The notes: generated from the letters alone by a model not told the origin. 64,000 nt of DNA from Uliginosibacterium aquaticum (GCF_012972705.2 NZ_JABCSC020000003.1:744001-808000); one strand, 5' to 3'; positions 39,148-47,146 are shown, counted from the first letter of the stretch. Made by a program: numbers and translations.

Positions 39148-40545
39148 ATGAGCAAGCTTTTTTCTGGCAAGAACCTGTTTGTGTGGGCCGCCGTCGTGCT
39201 CGCCCTGTGGCTGGCTTTGGGGCCGGCTTCCAGTGCCGATCCGCGCGCAGCGCACAGTGCTGCGGTGGTTTTGGTGACGCTGGTGCTGTGGAGCACCGGC
39301 GTACTGCCGCCCTTCCTGACCAGCCTGATCTTCTTCGGGCTGGTGCTGATCTTCCGGCTGGCGCGGCCGGATCTGATTTTCTCCGGTTTCGGTTCGGCAG
39401 CCGTGTGGTTGATCGTCTCCGGCTTCGTTATCGGCACGGCAATCAGTGTCTCCGGCCTGGGGAAGCGGCTGGCCGGGTTTCTGGCGCCGCATCTGGCCAG
39501 CAGTTATGCCCGCATGATCATCGGGCTGAGTATTGCAGCGAGCTTGCTGGGTTTCGTGATGCCGTCCTCGGTCGGGCGGGCCGTGGTGATGCTGCCCATC
39601 GGCATGGCATTGGCTGATCGTGTCGGTTTTCGCGCCGGCTCGAACGGGCGCATCGGCATCGCCGCCGCACTGGCGCTGGCCTGCAACCTGCCCAGCTTTG
39701 CGATCCTGCCTGCGAACATCCCGAACATGATCCTCGCCGGCGCGAGTGAAACCCTGCACGGCGTGAGCTTCGGCTATACGAGCTATCTCACGCTGCACTT
39801 CCCGCTGCTCGGCATCCTCAAGCTGGCCTTGGTGGACTGGCTGGTGCTGACCCTGTTTCCGGACCGCATTCACCCGCAGGATGGCCTCATCGCCGACACG
39901 GTCGAAGCCGACAAACCGGGCGAGGTGGCGATGCAGTGGCGCGTGGGCGCAATTCTGCTCGCAACGCTAGCGCTCTGGATGACCGATAGCCTGCACGGCA
40001 TCAATCCCGCCTGGGTAGGTTTGGCGGCCGCCGTGGTCCTGCTGCTGCCCGGCATCGGCGTGGTGGCGCCGAAGAGCTTCAACAGCGCCATCGACTTCGG
40101 GGTGGTGCTGTTCGTGGCGGCGGCGCTCGGGCTGGGCGCGCTGGTCAACGATTCCGGTCTCGGCAAGCTGGTCGGCGAGTTCCTGCAGCAGGTACTGCCC
40201 TTGCAGCTAGGGCGCGAAGCGCTGAACTTCTTCTCGCTAACGCTGATGTCCGTGTTGACCGGGCTGGTGACGACGATTCCCGGCGTGCCGACTGTGCTCA
40301 CCACGATGGCGCCCGAGCTCGCCAAAGCCTCCGGCTTCAGCCTGCCGGCGGTGCTGATGACCCAGGTGATCGGGTTCTCCACCGTGCTCTTTCCCTACCA
40401 GGTCGGCCCGCTGGTGGTGGCGATGCAGCTCTCCGGCGAGAAACTCGGCCACCTGCTGAGGATCACGCTGCCGCTCGCGTTGCTGACCCTCGTGCTGGTG
40501 ATGCCGCTGGACTATTTGTGGTGGCGTCTGCTGGGCTGGATCTGA
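39148..40545 (+). CDS. DASS/SLC13-family anion transporter
   Basis: A 465-residue inner-membrane transporter of the divalent anion:sodium symporter superfamily, which moves dicarboxylates, sulfate or similar anions. About 11 to 12 hydrophobic helices are seen. The family-like repeats include VIGTAISVSGLGKR and VMPSSVGRAVVMLPIG in the first half, with a matching segment GLVTTIPGVPTVLTTMAPELA in the second. The start is ATG 39148, with CGGAG eight bases upstream; ATG 39118 is also in frame. It is divergent from the AraC regulator. The substrate is not known. Confidence 0.82.
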   Translation: MSKLFSGKNLFVWAAVVLALWLALGPASSADPRAAHSAAVVLVTLVLWSTGVLPPFLTSLIFFGLVLIFRLARPDLIFSGFGSAAVWLIVSGFVIGTAISVSGLGKRLAGFLAPHLASSYARMIIGLSIAASLLGFVMPSSVGRAVVMLPIGMALADRVGFRAGSNGRIGIAAALALACNLPSFAILPANIPNMILAGASETLHGVSFGYTSYLTLHFPLLGILKLALVDWLVLTLFPDRIHPQDGLIADTVEADKPGEVAMQWRVGAILLATLALWMTDSLHGINPAWVGLAAAVVLLLPGIGVVAPKSFNSAIDFGVVLFVAAALGLGALVNDSGLGKLVGEFLQQVLPLQLGREALNFFSLTLMSVLTGLVTTIPGVPTVLTTMAPELAKASGFSLPAVLMTQVIGFSTVLFPYQVGPLVVAMQLSGEKLGHLLRITLPLALLTLVLVMPLDYLWWRLLGWI

Positions 40546-40814
40546 GCGCTAGCAGATAGAGCTTCCTGTAGAAGCGCCCGGCGGGCGTCTTCAGACAGTA
40601 CTCACGGAAAGCGCGGCGGCGCTTGGTTGAGTGGGCCGGCCGGTTGAAGAGGGCCGTCGGCCGTCCCTTTACCACCCCGACAGGGTATTCGGGTACGGGA
40701 TGATCTCGCGCCGTAGCCCTTCAACCTCGCAGGCTTAGGAGAGTTTTCATTCGTGACCAATGCCAGCAATCGCCCCTTTACGGTCGGTCAGGAAATCAGG
40801 GCGTGGACGTTCAG

Positions 40815-40907
40815 GCGTAGGGCGCAGTGGAAACTGCGCCACCCGGAACAACGCACGCGGTCACGTACGGGGGAAACATCCGGTGCGGTTGGCACCGCAC
40901 CCTACGC
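40815..40907 (+). repeat. Bipartite hairpin repeat, copy 1
   Basis: Outer GCGTAGGG and CCCTACGC enclose hairpin 1 (GGCGCAGT-GGAA-ACTGCGCC, 40821-40840) and hairpin 2 (GGTGCGGT-TGGC-ACCGCACC, 40882-40901). Each stem is eight perfect base pairs. The element lies where the second half of an attC site would be expected. Confidence 0.7.
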
Positions 40908-40954
40908 GTCGGGCATACCTCGACGACTCTGCCGTACGAGGTCTCAATGGAAGG

Positions 40955-40966
40955 GTTAGACCTCAC
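40955..40966 (-). repeat. attC remnant (R'' end) of the AIPR cassette
   Basis: On the minus strand GTGAGGTCTAAC lies 18 bp after the AIPR stop codon. It contains the R'' consensus (RYYYAAC, here GTCTAAC) and is a perfect 12-base complement of GTTAGACCTCAC at the 5' end of the same cassette (42779 to 42768). No matching L'/R' end is found downstream, so the site is truncated. Confidence 0.6.
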
Positions 40967-40984
40967 TGAGCGGACGGTCTCAAG

Positions 40985-42724
40985 TTACTTCTTTCCGAGC
41001 TGCTTCTTGGTTTCGGCAAGCAAGTCTTGTCCGAACCGCGCACGCTTCAACTCGTCATCCGTCGGTAGGCCGACGGCATCGACAATTCGTTGGCACTTCT
41101 CAAAAGTCTTGATGTAGCTCTTTGATTCGTCGTTCAGTGCGTCGATGAGCTTTCTGGCAAATGCCTCTGCCTTCTTGGAGTTTGGTGGTGGCGTGTCGGT
41201 TGTGCCGTGGCACAGCCACTTGAACACTTGAATGATGTGCCACCGTGCTTTCGTATATTCCGGCGCTCCAATCTTCTTGCCGTTGATTAGGGTTTGGTAC
41301 TTGTAGAGCGTCAGGCAGGCAGCGTAGTAGTAGGACTCGTGATCGTCTTCTTTGAACAGCAGGTCTGCACTCGCAGAGAAGATCTTTGCTACATATCGCG
41401 CTGAGTTGTGGGGAAGGTCAAGGAACATCGCGGCATAGCACCGAGCTACTTCGCGGACATCGAAGATGCGCGTGGACTGGTAGCCGGAATGTTTGTACTC
41501 AGACTGCCTGCGTTCGAAGTGAACCTGGTTCTCCAGATTCACCGCTCCGTTTTGAGCAATGAAATACTTTTGAACGAGTTTGGCTTTGCCACGGAGCCCG
41601 AAGAAGGCCTCCTTCGGAATGTCGGACTGGCTGTTCGTAGCGGCAATGATGTCGCTTGACGATTCGTTTTCGGGGGATTCGATGAACTTAACGACCACGT
41701 TCACAGAGTCGGTCAGAAGCAACTTGTTCGCCTGAAGCGTGGTGCTCGTTTGGCACCCGTTGATGATCTGATAGTTAGTAAGGTGGATCTCCTTCGTGTT
41801 TGGTGTCAGCGTAAGTTCTGGCGCTACTACTGTTATGCCGTTGTTGAGGACTGAAAACAGGCTTCGCTTATCCGGACTTTGGAGTGTCTGTTGTATTGCG
41901 CTATTGACGTCATTGTTGTTGCCGAGGAAGGACCTAACGTTTTCTTCAAAGATCGACTCACGAAGATTCTGATCCGCGTCTTCAAGAAGTGCGGTAACAA
42001 AGTCACTTGCCTTCACGATGGCTACGTACGACTGCGGAATGCCCGGCATCTTGGGCATTCCGAAGAATTCAAGCAGCGGCAACTTTGCTTCGTTCTTCTC
42101 TGAAAGATCGGCATAGAGCTTGATGATTTCGCTGCGGCCGAGCGGCCTAACTTGGACCGAATAGAAGAACTCCGTGTCAACTAGACTCTTGTGGATGACT
42201 TCGAATGCGGCTTGTATCTCACGCTGCGCTACGTATACGCCAGAGGTGCAGTAGTAGACGTGGCAGTTGGGTCTGCGGTTTCTCACCTTTTTGAGATTCG
42301 CCAAGACTACCTTGATGATTTGAATCGTTTCGGTGTTGAACTTCCCATTGGGTAGCTTCGGTGCAAGCGAAAGAAAGTCGTCGAGCCCGAGTTTGAAGTT
42401 GGCAATTTCTTCTTTGCGGAACTGTTCGCCCGACTTCACTTGGGTGAACACGATGTCTACTTGAAGATTTGTCTTGTGCGTGCTGAAGGCCTCTTTTGCA
42501 TCGTCGCGCGTCGTAATCAGATCGCCGTCAACAATCACCGCAATGCCATCAAGTGATGCGTCGTCTTCGTCTGTTGTGACAACGGCGGGGTTGAAGCGAC
42601 CGAAGTAGTGTTTGGAAACTACGCAGTAGTTGCAGAAATACTCGAACTTCTTTGCGAGTAGTGACGCTTCGCTTTCGAAGTCGACTGCAAGCTCTTCAAC
42701 GTGGCTCTTCAAAATGATGTGCAT
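40985..42724 (-). CDS. AIPR-family abortive-infection protein in an integron cassette
   Basis: A 579-residue protein resembling AIPR (abortive infection phage resistance) proteins. The family core is visible in the middle: FEENVRSFLGNNNDVNSAI, FSVLNNGITVVA and YQIINGCQTSTTL, followed by ATNSQSDIP. The N-terminal 200 residues include a VKSGEQFRKEEI stretch that could be a nuclease-like fold, unproven. The start is ATG 42724, with GAGAAG just upstream; an in-frame ATG 42787 lies inside attC. The gene is clearly less GC-rich than the chromosome, as expected for a cassette. An antiviral role is inferred from the family name. Confidence 0.85.
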   Translation of the reverse strand: MHIILKSHVEELAVDFESEASLLAKKFEYFCNYCVVSKHYFGRFNPAVVTTDEDDASLDGIAVIVDGDLITTRDDAKEAFSTHKTNLQVDIVFTQVKSGEQFRKEEIANFKLGLDDFLSLAPKLPNGKFNTETIQIIKVVLANLKKVRNRRPNCHVYYCTSGVYVAQREIQAAFEVIHKSLVDTEFFYSVQVRPLGRSEIIKLYADLSEKNEAKLPLLEFFGMPKMPGIPQSYVAIVKASDFVTALLEDADQNLRESIFEENVRSFLGNNNDVNSAIQQTLQSPDKRSLFSVLNNGITVVAPELTLTPNTKEIHLTNYQIINGCQTSTTLQANKLLLTDSVNVVVKFIESPENESSSDIIAATNSQSDIPKEAFFGLRGKAKLVQKYFIAQNGAVNLENQVHFERRQSEYKHSGYQSTRIFDVREVARCYAAMFLDLPHNSARYVAKIFSASADLLFKEDDHESYYYAACLTLYKYQTLINGKKIGAPEYTKARWHIIQVFKWLCHGTTDTPPPNSKKAEAFARKLIDALNDESKSYIKTFEKCQRIVDAVGLPTDDELKRARFGQDLLAETKKQLGKK

Positions 42725-42771
42725 TGATCTTCTCGGCTTGTATCGGATATGCGGACAAACAGAAGTGGTGA

Positions 42772-42885
42772 GGTCTAACGCCGCCATAAGTTGCGGCTTT
42801 GGAGTTGTTTGGTTTGTGGTAGCGTAGCTTTAAACCACAAACCAAACAACGGAAAAGACGTCAATCTTGATGGCCTTGTTATATG
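42772..42885 (-). repeat. Integron attC recombination site
   Basis: Reading the minus strand, R'' is CATATAAC (42885 to 42878), one base after the stop codon of the small gene. L'' GCCATCAAG pairs with L' CTTATGGC leaving one unpaired C, the extrahelical base typical of attC. R' is GTTAGACC (42779 to 42772; consensus GTTRRRY). Between them a 17-bp perfect inverted repeat, GTTGTTTGGTTTGTGGT and its complement (42804-42820, 42834-42850), forms the stem. The total length of 114 bp is within the normal attC range. Confidence 0.8.
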
Positions 42886-42886
42886 A

Positions 42887-43267
42887 CTAGTGCCATGGTG
42901 TTTTTAGCTTTTCAATGAAGCATTTAACCATCGTACACAATTCCACAGGAGGTTGAAGTACCTCACCATCTTTTGTTAGGACAAATTTCAATGCTTGTTG
43001 GCGTTCAAAGTCATCAAGGAAACTCGTTGCTGATAAGGAATTTGACCTTTCTGGAAGCCTGGCTTCTGTAACTTTAATTTCAAATCTAAGCAATTCCTTA
43101 GCCAATCTATCTAGCTCAGCATGGTATTTATTAAAGTATGTTGGATATTTAGGTTTATTGTTTACCCCAGTCGTACCCAAGGGAGTAGTTATTAGAGCGC
43201 TTTGGTGCACATAAAAATATTTCACCAAATATTTTATCTGTTCACTTTCTATATCTTCGAAATTCAT
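42887..43267 (-). CDS. Unknown 126-residue cassette protein
   Basis: An AT-rich gene of 126 residues, the sole gene of a 519-bp integron cassette (43297 to 42779). It has no signal peptide or membrane helix and is charged and likely helical, with a middle LDRLAKELLRFEIKV stretch and a C-terminal VELCTMVKCFIEKL. I recognise no family. The start is ATG 43267, about 30 bp inside the cassette boundary, with weak AAGAA upstream; an earlier ATG at 43318 would place the start outside the cassette. Codon use differs sharply from the chromosome. Confidence 0.7.
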   Translation of the reverse strand: MNFEDIESEQIKYLVKYFYVHQSALITTPLGTTGVNNKPKYPTYFNKYHAELDRLAKELLRFEIKVTEARLPERSNSLSATSFLDDFERQQALKFVLTKDGEVLQPPVELCTMVKCFIEKLKTPWH

Positions 43268-43288
43268 TTTTTCTTCGGATTTCCCTTT

Positions 43289-43298
43289 GTCATATAAC
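43289..43298 (-). repeat. Cassette boundary (attC/attI core) upstream of the small cassette gene
   Basis: On the minus strand GTTATATGAC marks the 5' end of the cassette. It is the exact 10-base complement of GTCATATAAC at the start of the cassette's own attC (42887 to 42878), as expected for an IntI-inserted cassette. Confidence 0.65.
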
Positions 43299-43304
43299 TT
43301 AGTA

Positions 43305-43330
43305 GTAGACGGACCCAAGGGTCCGTCTAC
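43305..43330. repeat. 26-bp inverted repeat at the edge of the cassette island
   Basis: GTAGACGGACCC and GGGTCCGTCTAC are separated by two bases. It abuts the cassette boundary and could be the stem of a preceding attC or a hairpin terminator-like structure; R''/L'' partners are not clear. Confidence 0.55.
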
Positions 43331-43661
43331 GGTTAATAGTGCGGACAGACATAAGACGAGCTAAACACTTGATTCATAAAGAGAGGCCGCCCGTCCGATC
43401 CGGATACGCTTATCAATATACGGACAGAAAGCTAGGCACGATAGCGCCTGAACGCCCGCTTCCAGCGCAAGTGTCTGACGGTCCGTTATTGGCCGTTTGC
43501 GGCCATTCTAGTCCTTTGGCATTAATAGCCGCAAAGGCGTAAGTTGCACGCTTGGCTTGGTCTGCCCAGTTTCAAGGTGAGTGCTCTTCTGCTGAATGCG
43601 CGGCTCTGCCGATAGCTGCCGGGCTTTCACGTCAGCCAGCGCACTGCGGGCGGATTTTCGC
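43331..43661. other. 331-bp gene-free flank of the cassette island
   Basis: Between the inverted repeat and the end of the sensor kinase gene. Short open frames are present but show no conserved features. The word GGCCGTTTGCGGCC near 43492 forms a small hairpin. No integrase gene, attI site or promoter is evident. Confidence 0.4.
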
Positions 43662-45011
43662 CTACGCCCGGGCGGGCGCTTGCAGCGGGAGAGTCAGTTC
43701 GAAGCAGCTACCGCCACCCTCGCGGGGGAGGTGCTGCACGCTGCCGCCGTGGAGGCCGGCGATGCGGCGAACCAGGGCGAGGCCGTAGCCGGTGCCTTCA
43801 CCGCGCTCGGCGCTGCCGGCGAGGCGGTAGAAGGGTTCGAAGATCTTTTCACGCTCGGCTTCGGGGATGCCGGGGCCGCGGTCGAGCACTTGTAGTTGCA
43901 CGCAGGCGTCGCTGCGGCGGAGGACTTCGATCTCGGGGGCGCTGCCTGGCGCGTAGCGGCGGGCGTTGTCGAGCAGATTGCGCAGCAGGTGGCGCAACAG
44001 GCGCAGGTCGCCCGGCACGCAGAGGGCTTCGCCACTGGCGCTGGCGCCGACCCGGCTGCCTTCTTCGGCGGCCAGGCCGAGCAGGTCCACCGGCTCGATC
44101 TGCAGCCGCGGGGCGTCGTCGGCGAGTCGGCTGGCGAGCAGCAGGTCGCCGATCAGGCCGTCGAGCTCGGCAATGTCGCGGGCGACCTGGGCGTGCAGAT
44201 CCGGGCGATCACCATCGAGCAGATCCAGGGCCACACGGATGCGTGCCAGCGGCGAGCGCAGTTCGTGCGAGGCGGCAGCGAGCATGGCGCGCTGGCTGCT
44301 GACCATGGCTTCGACGCGCTCGGCGGCCTGATTGAAGCGGATCGCCAGCTCGGCGATCTCGTCGCAGCCATCGACCTCCATGCGGGTGGACAGGCGGCCT
44401 TCGCCCCATACATCGGCCTGCTGCTGCAGACGCTCGATGCGCCGGGTGAGGCGGCGGGCGACCGGCCAGGTGGCGAGTGCGATCAGCAGTGAGCAGGCCA
44501 CCAGCCAGATGATGAAAAGGATATGGGCGCGCTGCCCCCACTCCATCATCACCAGGCGGCCATCGGGCAGGATGAGACTGGCTTCGCCCCGCTGTTCCGG
44601 TGCCAGGCGTGGCGGCATGTCTTCGCCGGCCCGGGCGATGGCTTCACCCTGCGGGCTGTAGAGTCCGACCGCGCCATGCATGATGCTGGCGATCTCGCCC
44701 AGGGTGGCGGTGAGCGTCTGCACCGAGGCTTCGGCGGGCAGTAGGCGGATGAGCAGGGCGCGAGTGTTTGCATCCATCGGCCTTGAGCCGCGATCTCCGG
44801 CCACCCAGCCGGCGGCGGCGGCAAGCAGGCCGACCAGCAGCACCACGGCCATGAAGCTCAGGTAGATCTGCCGGTACAGACGGATATGCACGTAATGGCG
44901 GCGTTGCCGATGCTGCTCATGCCATTCGCGGTGGCGCGTACGCCAGTCGCAACGGGGCTGGGCATCGTCCGCCTCGCAGCGAGTGCGGAGCCAGGGCCAG
45001 GCTTTCTTCAT
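43662..45011 (-). CDS. Two-component sensor histidine kinase
   Basis: A 449-residue membrane kinase. A Trp/His/Arg-rich cytoplasmic N-terminus (1-45) precedes helix 1 (about 50-71). A periplasmic sensor domain of about 95 residues follows, then helix 2 (about 165-185), a HAMP region, the H-box AASHELRSPLARIRVAL with the phosphorylated His near residue 250, the N-box RNLLDNARRY, the G1 box DRGPGIP and the G2 box GEGTGYGLAL. It phosphorylates the response regulator encoded upstream; the two genes overlap by 4 bp. The signal is unknown. Confidence 0.93.
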   Translation of the reverse strand: MKKAWPWLRTRCEADDAQPRCDWRTRHREWHEQHRQRRHYVHIRLYRQIYLSFMAVVLLVGLLAAAAGWVAGDRGSRPMDANTRALLIRLLPAEASVQTLTATLGEIASIMHGAVGLYSPQGEAIARAGEDMPPRLAPEQRGEASLILPDGRLVMMEWGQRAHILFIIWLVACSLLIALATWPVARRLTRRIERLQQQADVWGEGRLSTRMEVDGCDEIAELAIRFNQAAERVEAMVSSQRAMLAAASHELRSPLARIRVALDLLDGDRPDLHAQVARDIAELDGLIGDLLLASRLADDAPRLQIEPVDLLGLAAEEGSRVGASASGEALCVPGDLRLLRHLLRNLLDNARRYAPGSAPEIEVLRRSDACVQLQVLDRGPGIPEAEREKIFEPFYRLAGSAERGEGTGYGLALVRRIAGLHGGSVQHLPREGGGSCFELTLPLQAPARA

Positions 45012-45715
45012 GCGCTTTCATCCTGGCGTTGGGCAAACACATAGCCGGCGCCGCGCACGGTGACGATGCGGCGCGGCTCCTTGGGATCATCTTCGATGGC
45101 TGCGCGGATGCGCGAGATGTGCACGTCAATTGAACGGTCGAAGGCTTCCAGGGCGTCGCCGCGCGCGAGCTCCAGCAGCGCCTCGCGGGACAATACCCGC
45201 CCGGCATGGGTGGCCAGCGCCCACAGCAGCGCGAACTGGTGCGCGGTGAGCTCGCACAGGCGGCCATCGAGGCGGGCTTCGAGTGCGCCCTTGTCGAGTT
45301 CCAGCCGGCCAAAGCGCAACAGCGCCGGCGAGGGCGTGCGCTGCACCTGCTGATGAGCTCGGCGCAGCAGGGCATGCAGGCGGGCCAGTAATTCACGCGG
45401 GCTGAAGGGCTTGGGCAGGTAGTCATCCGCGCCGAGTTCGAGGCCCACGATGCGGTCCACTTCCTCGCCGCGCGCGGTGAGCATGATGATGGGCAGTGCG
45501 CTGTGTTCGCGCAGCCGACGACACAGCTCGAAGCCATCGCCATCGGGCAGCATGGCGTCGAGGATCAGGGCGTCGAATGCCTCGCTGCGCAGCAGGCACT
45601 CGCCCTCGGCGATGCTGTGCGCAGGGGTCACGGCGAGGCCGCGGGTGCCGAGATACTCACCCACCATGCGGGTGAGCGGGGCATCGTCATCGATCATCAA
45701 CAGGCGTTCAGCCAT
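45008..45715 (-). CDS. OmpR-family response regulator
   Basis: A 235-residue DNA-binding response regulator. The receiver domain (1-120) has the acidic pocket IDDD, the phosphorylated Asp in LILDAMLPDGDG (near residue 53), and LTARG and LPKPF for the switch Thr and Lys. The winged-helix domain (about 130-232) has LTAHQFALLWALATHAGRV and IDVHISRIRAAIEDD, ending VTVRGAGYVF. It is the partner of the kinase gene that it overlaps by 4 bp. Target genes are unknown. Confidence 0.95.
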   Translation of the reverse strand: MAERLLMIDDDAPLTRMVGEYLGTRGLAVTPAHSIAEGECLLRSEAFDALILDAMLPDGDGFELCRRLREHSALPIIMLTARGEEVDRIVGLELGADDYLPKPFSPRELLARLHALLRRAHQQVQRTPSPALLRFGRLELDKGALEARLDGRLCELTAHQFALLWALATHAGRVLSREALLELARGDALEAFDRSIDVHISRIRAAIEDDPKEPRRIVTVRGAGYVFAQRQDESA

Positions 45716-45734
45716 CGGGTTCCCTGTGCGGATT

Positions 45735-46013
45735 TCAGTGCGCCCGCGAATGCTCGGCCACCACGCGGCCGTCGGCGTAGGTCAGCACGGTGCTGTCATG
45801 CCCATGGCCCTTGCAGTCCGGGCACAAGGCCTGCATTTGCCGCAGGCCCGGCGGCCAGTCGCGCGTGTCCTGCAAGGTCTTGCTGCGGCCGCAGCTGGGG
45901 CAGCTCAGCTCTACCGGCGTGCGCGCCCACGATAGCGCATCCTTGCGCGCAGCGACATCCGGCAGGCCCGGCATGGCGGCCGGGAGTGAGGGGGGCGTGG
46001 CTTCTTTACGCAT
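45735..46013 (-). CDS. Small zinc-ribbon protein
   Basis: A 92-residue hypothetical protein with two CxxC pairs, CPSC and CPDC, 27 residues apart, the layout of a zinc ribbon. The N-terminal 30 residues are unstructured (Pro/Ala), and the end includes DGRVVAEHSRAH. The start is ATG 46013, with CCGGAG seven bases upstream. It lies upstream of the two-component genes on the same strand, 19 bp away, and may be co-transcribed. Confidence 0.65.
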   Translation of the reverse strand: MRKEATPPSLPAAMPGLPDVAARKDALSWARTPVELSCPSCGRSKTLQDTRDWPPGLRQMQALCPDCKGHGHDSTVLTYADGRVVAEHSRAH

Positions 46014-46073
46014 GTGAGTCTCCGGGTTAGGCGCGGTGCGGTGTCTGAACGGCGGCTGGCCGCACTGGCTGCA

Positions 46074-46304
46074 TCAGGGGCGCAGAACCGGAATCTTGTC
46101 GATTTCCTGGGCGGCCAGTTTCGCGCTCGCTGCGCTGCCAGCTTGCGAGAATCGTGTGCCGGCGCAGAAGGCAACGCCTGCGACCAGCGCGAGCACGATG
46201 ACGGTGCCGAGCAGCTTGCCCGCGCAGCACAGTTTGCTGCCCCGGTGAGCCTTGTCGGTGCCGCAACAGCGTTTTTTTGCCGGAGTGTCCTGATTGGTTT
46301 CCAT
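46074..46304 (-). CDS. Small Cys-containing single-helix membrane protein
   Basis: A 76-residue protein. Residues 1-30 are cytoplasmic with cysteines in RCCG and LCCAG, one hydrophobic helix runs from about 31 to 47 (LLGTVIVLALVAGVAF), and a short periplasmic tail follows. The start is ATG 46304, with AGGACA upstream. No family is recognised. Cys pairs beside a two-component system and a zinc-ribbon protein hint at metal or redox sensing, which is speculative. Confidence 0.55.
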   Translation of the reverse strand: METNQDTPAKKRCCGTDKAHRGSKLCCAGKLLGTVIVLALVAGVAFCAGTRFSQAGSAASAKLAAQEIDKIPVLRP

Positions 46305-46483
46305 GTTGTCTGTCCTGAGTCTCTGCCGGTGTTGGCAGGACGCAGTGTGGCCGCCATGGATTGCCCGCGTTTCTCCGCAATGTAAAGAAACATGAAGTGC
46401 TGCTTACGTGCCATGGCGCTGGAGCATGGCGGCCGTGCGTGGCAGGATGGCTCTTCCTGCTACTTACTGACGAGGCTCTCCGC

Positions 46484-47146
46484 ATGCTGACGCTTTTTCA
46501 TGCCCCCGGCACCTGCTCGCTGGCTTCGCTGATCACCCTCGAATATGCCGGCGCGGATTACGTGGTCCACAAGGTGGACTTCTCGGCCAACGAGCAGCGC
46601 AGCCCGGCCTTTCTGGCGCTCAATCCGAATGGCCGGGTGCCGGCCCTGCAGTGCGCGCGGGGCGTGCTGACCGAGACGCCAGCGATCCTGCTCTATCTCG
46701 CGCAGACCTATCCTGCTGCCGCCCTGGCGCCGCTGGAGGATCCGTTTGCACTGGCGCAAGTGCAGGCCTTCAACAGTTACCTGTGTTCGACCCTGCATGT
46801 GGCGCATGCTCACCGCGTGCGCGGCAGCCGCTGGGCCGACGATCCGGTGGCCATCGAAGCCATGCGGCGCAAGGTGCCCGAGAGCGTGGGCGCCTGTTTT
46901 GCGCTGGTGGAGGCCCACTTGCCTGCCGCCGGTTGGGTCAGCGGGGCGCAGGCTGGCATCAGCGATTTCTACCTGTTCACGGTGGCGCAATGGCTGGAAG
47001 GCGATGGCCTCGATCCTGCGGCCTATCCAAAAGTCATCGCGCATCGTGAGCGTGTCCGCGCGCTGCCTGCGGTGCAGAAGGCGCTGGCTGCCTGCGGTGC
47101 AGAAGGCGCTGGCGGTCTGAGTGTTATGCCGGGCGTCTCGCCTTAG
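46484..47146 (+). CDS. Glutathione S-transferase family protein
   Basis: A 220-residue cytosolic GST. The N-terminal thioredoxin-like domain (1-80) has PGTCSLASLITLEYAG, with the Cys/Ser active-site region of beta-type enzymes, PNGRVPAL (cis-Pro) and LTETPAILLYLAQTYP, which binds glutathione. The helical C-terminal domain (about 88-200) includes GISDFYLFTVAQW. A near-repeat, ALPAVQKALAACGAEGA, is at the end. The start is ATG 46484; the long upstream frame is not conserved. It converges on the small gene at 47143 with a 4-bp overlap. Confidence 0.88.
   Translation: MLTLFHAPGTCSLASLITLEYAGADYVVHKVDFSANEQRSPAFLALNPNGRVPALQCARGVLTETPAILLYLAQTYPAAALAPLEDPFALAQVQAFNSYLCSTLHVAHAHRVRGSRWADDPVAIEAMRRKVPESVGACFALVEAHLPAAGWVSGAQAGISDFYLFTVAQWLEGDGLDPAAYPKVIAHRERVRALPAVQKALAACGAEGAGGLSVMPGVSP

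Larger units (their letters stand above)
40546..40984. other. 439-bp gene-free region at the end of the cassette island
   Basis: Holds a hairpin just after the transporter gene (GAAGCGCCC ... GGGCGTCTTC near 40571), about 200 bases without recognisable structure, a 93-bp bipartite hairpin repeat and the remnant of an attC site. Short open frames here on both strands show no family features, and I do not call them genes. Confidence 0.5.

Noticed and set aside
40546-40984. A possible group II intron or transposon remnant
   Set aside because: No reverse transcriptase or transposase motif, no domain V-like hairpin and no flanking direct repeats were seen; the structure is explained by the bipartite repeat and the attC end.
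43339-43542. A 67-codon open frame beside the cassette island
   Set aside because: No ribosome site, no conserved motif, and it starts next to an inverted repeat.
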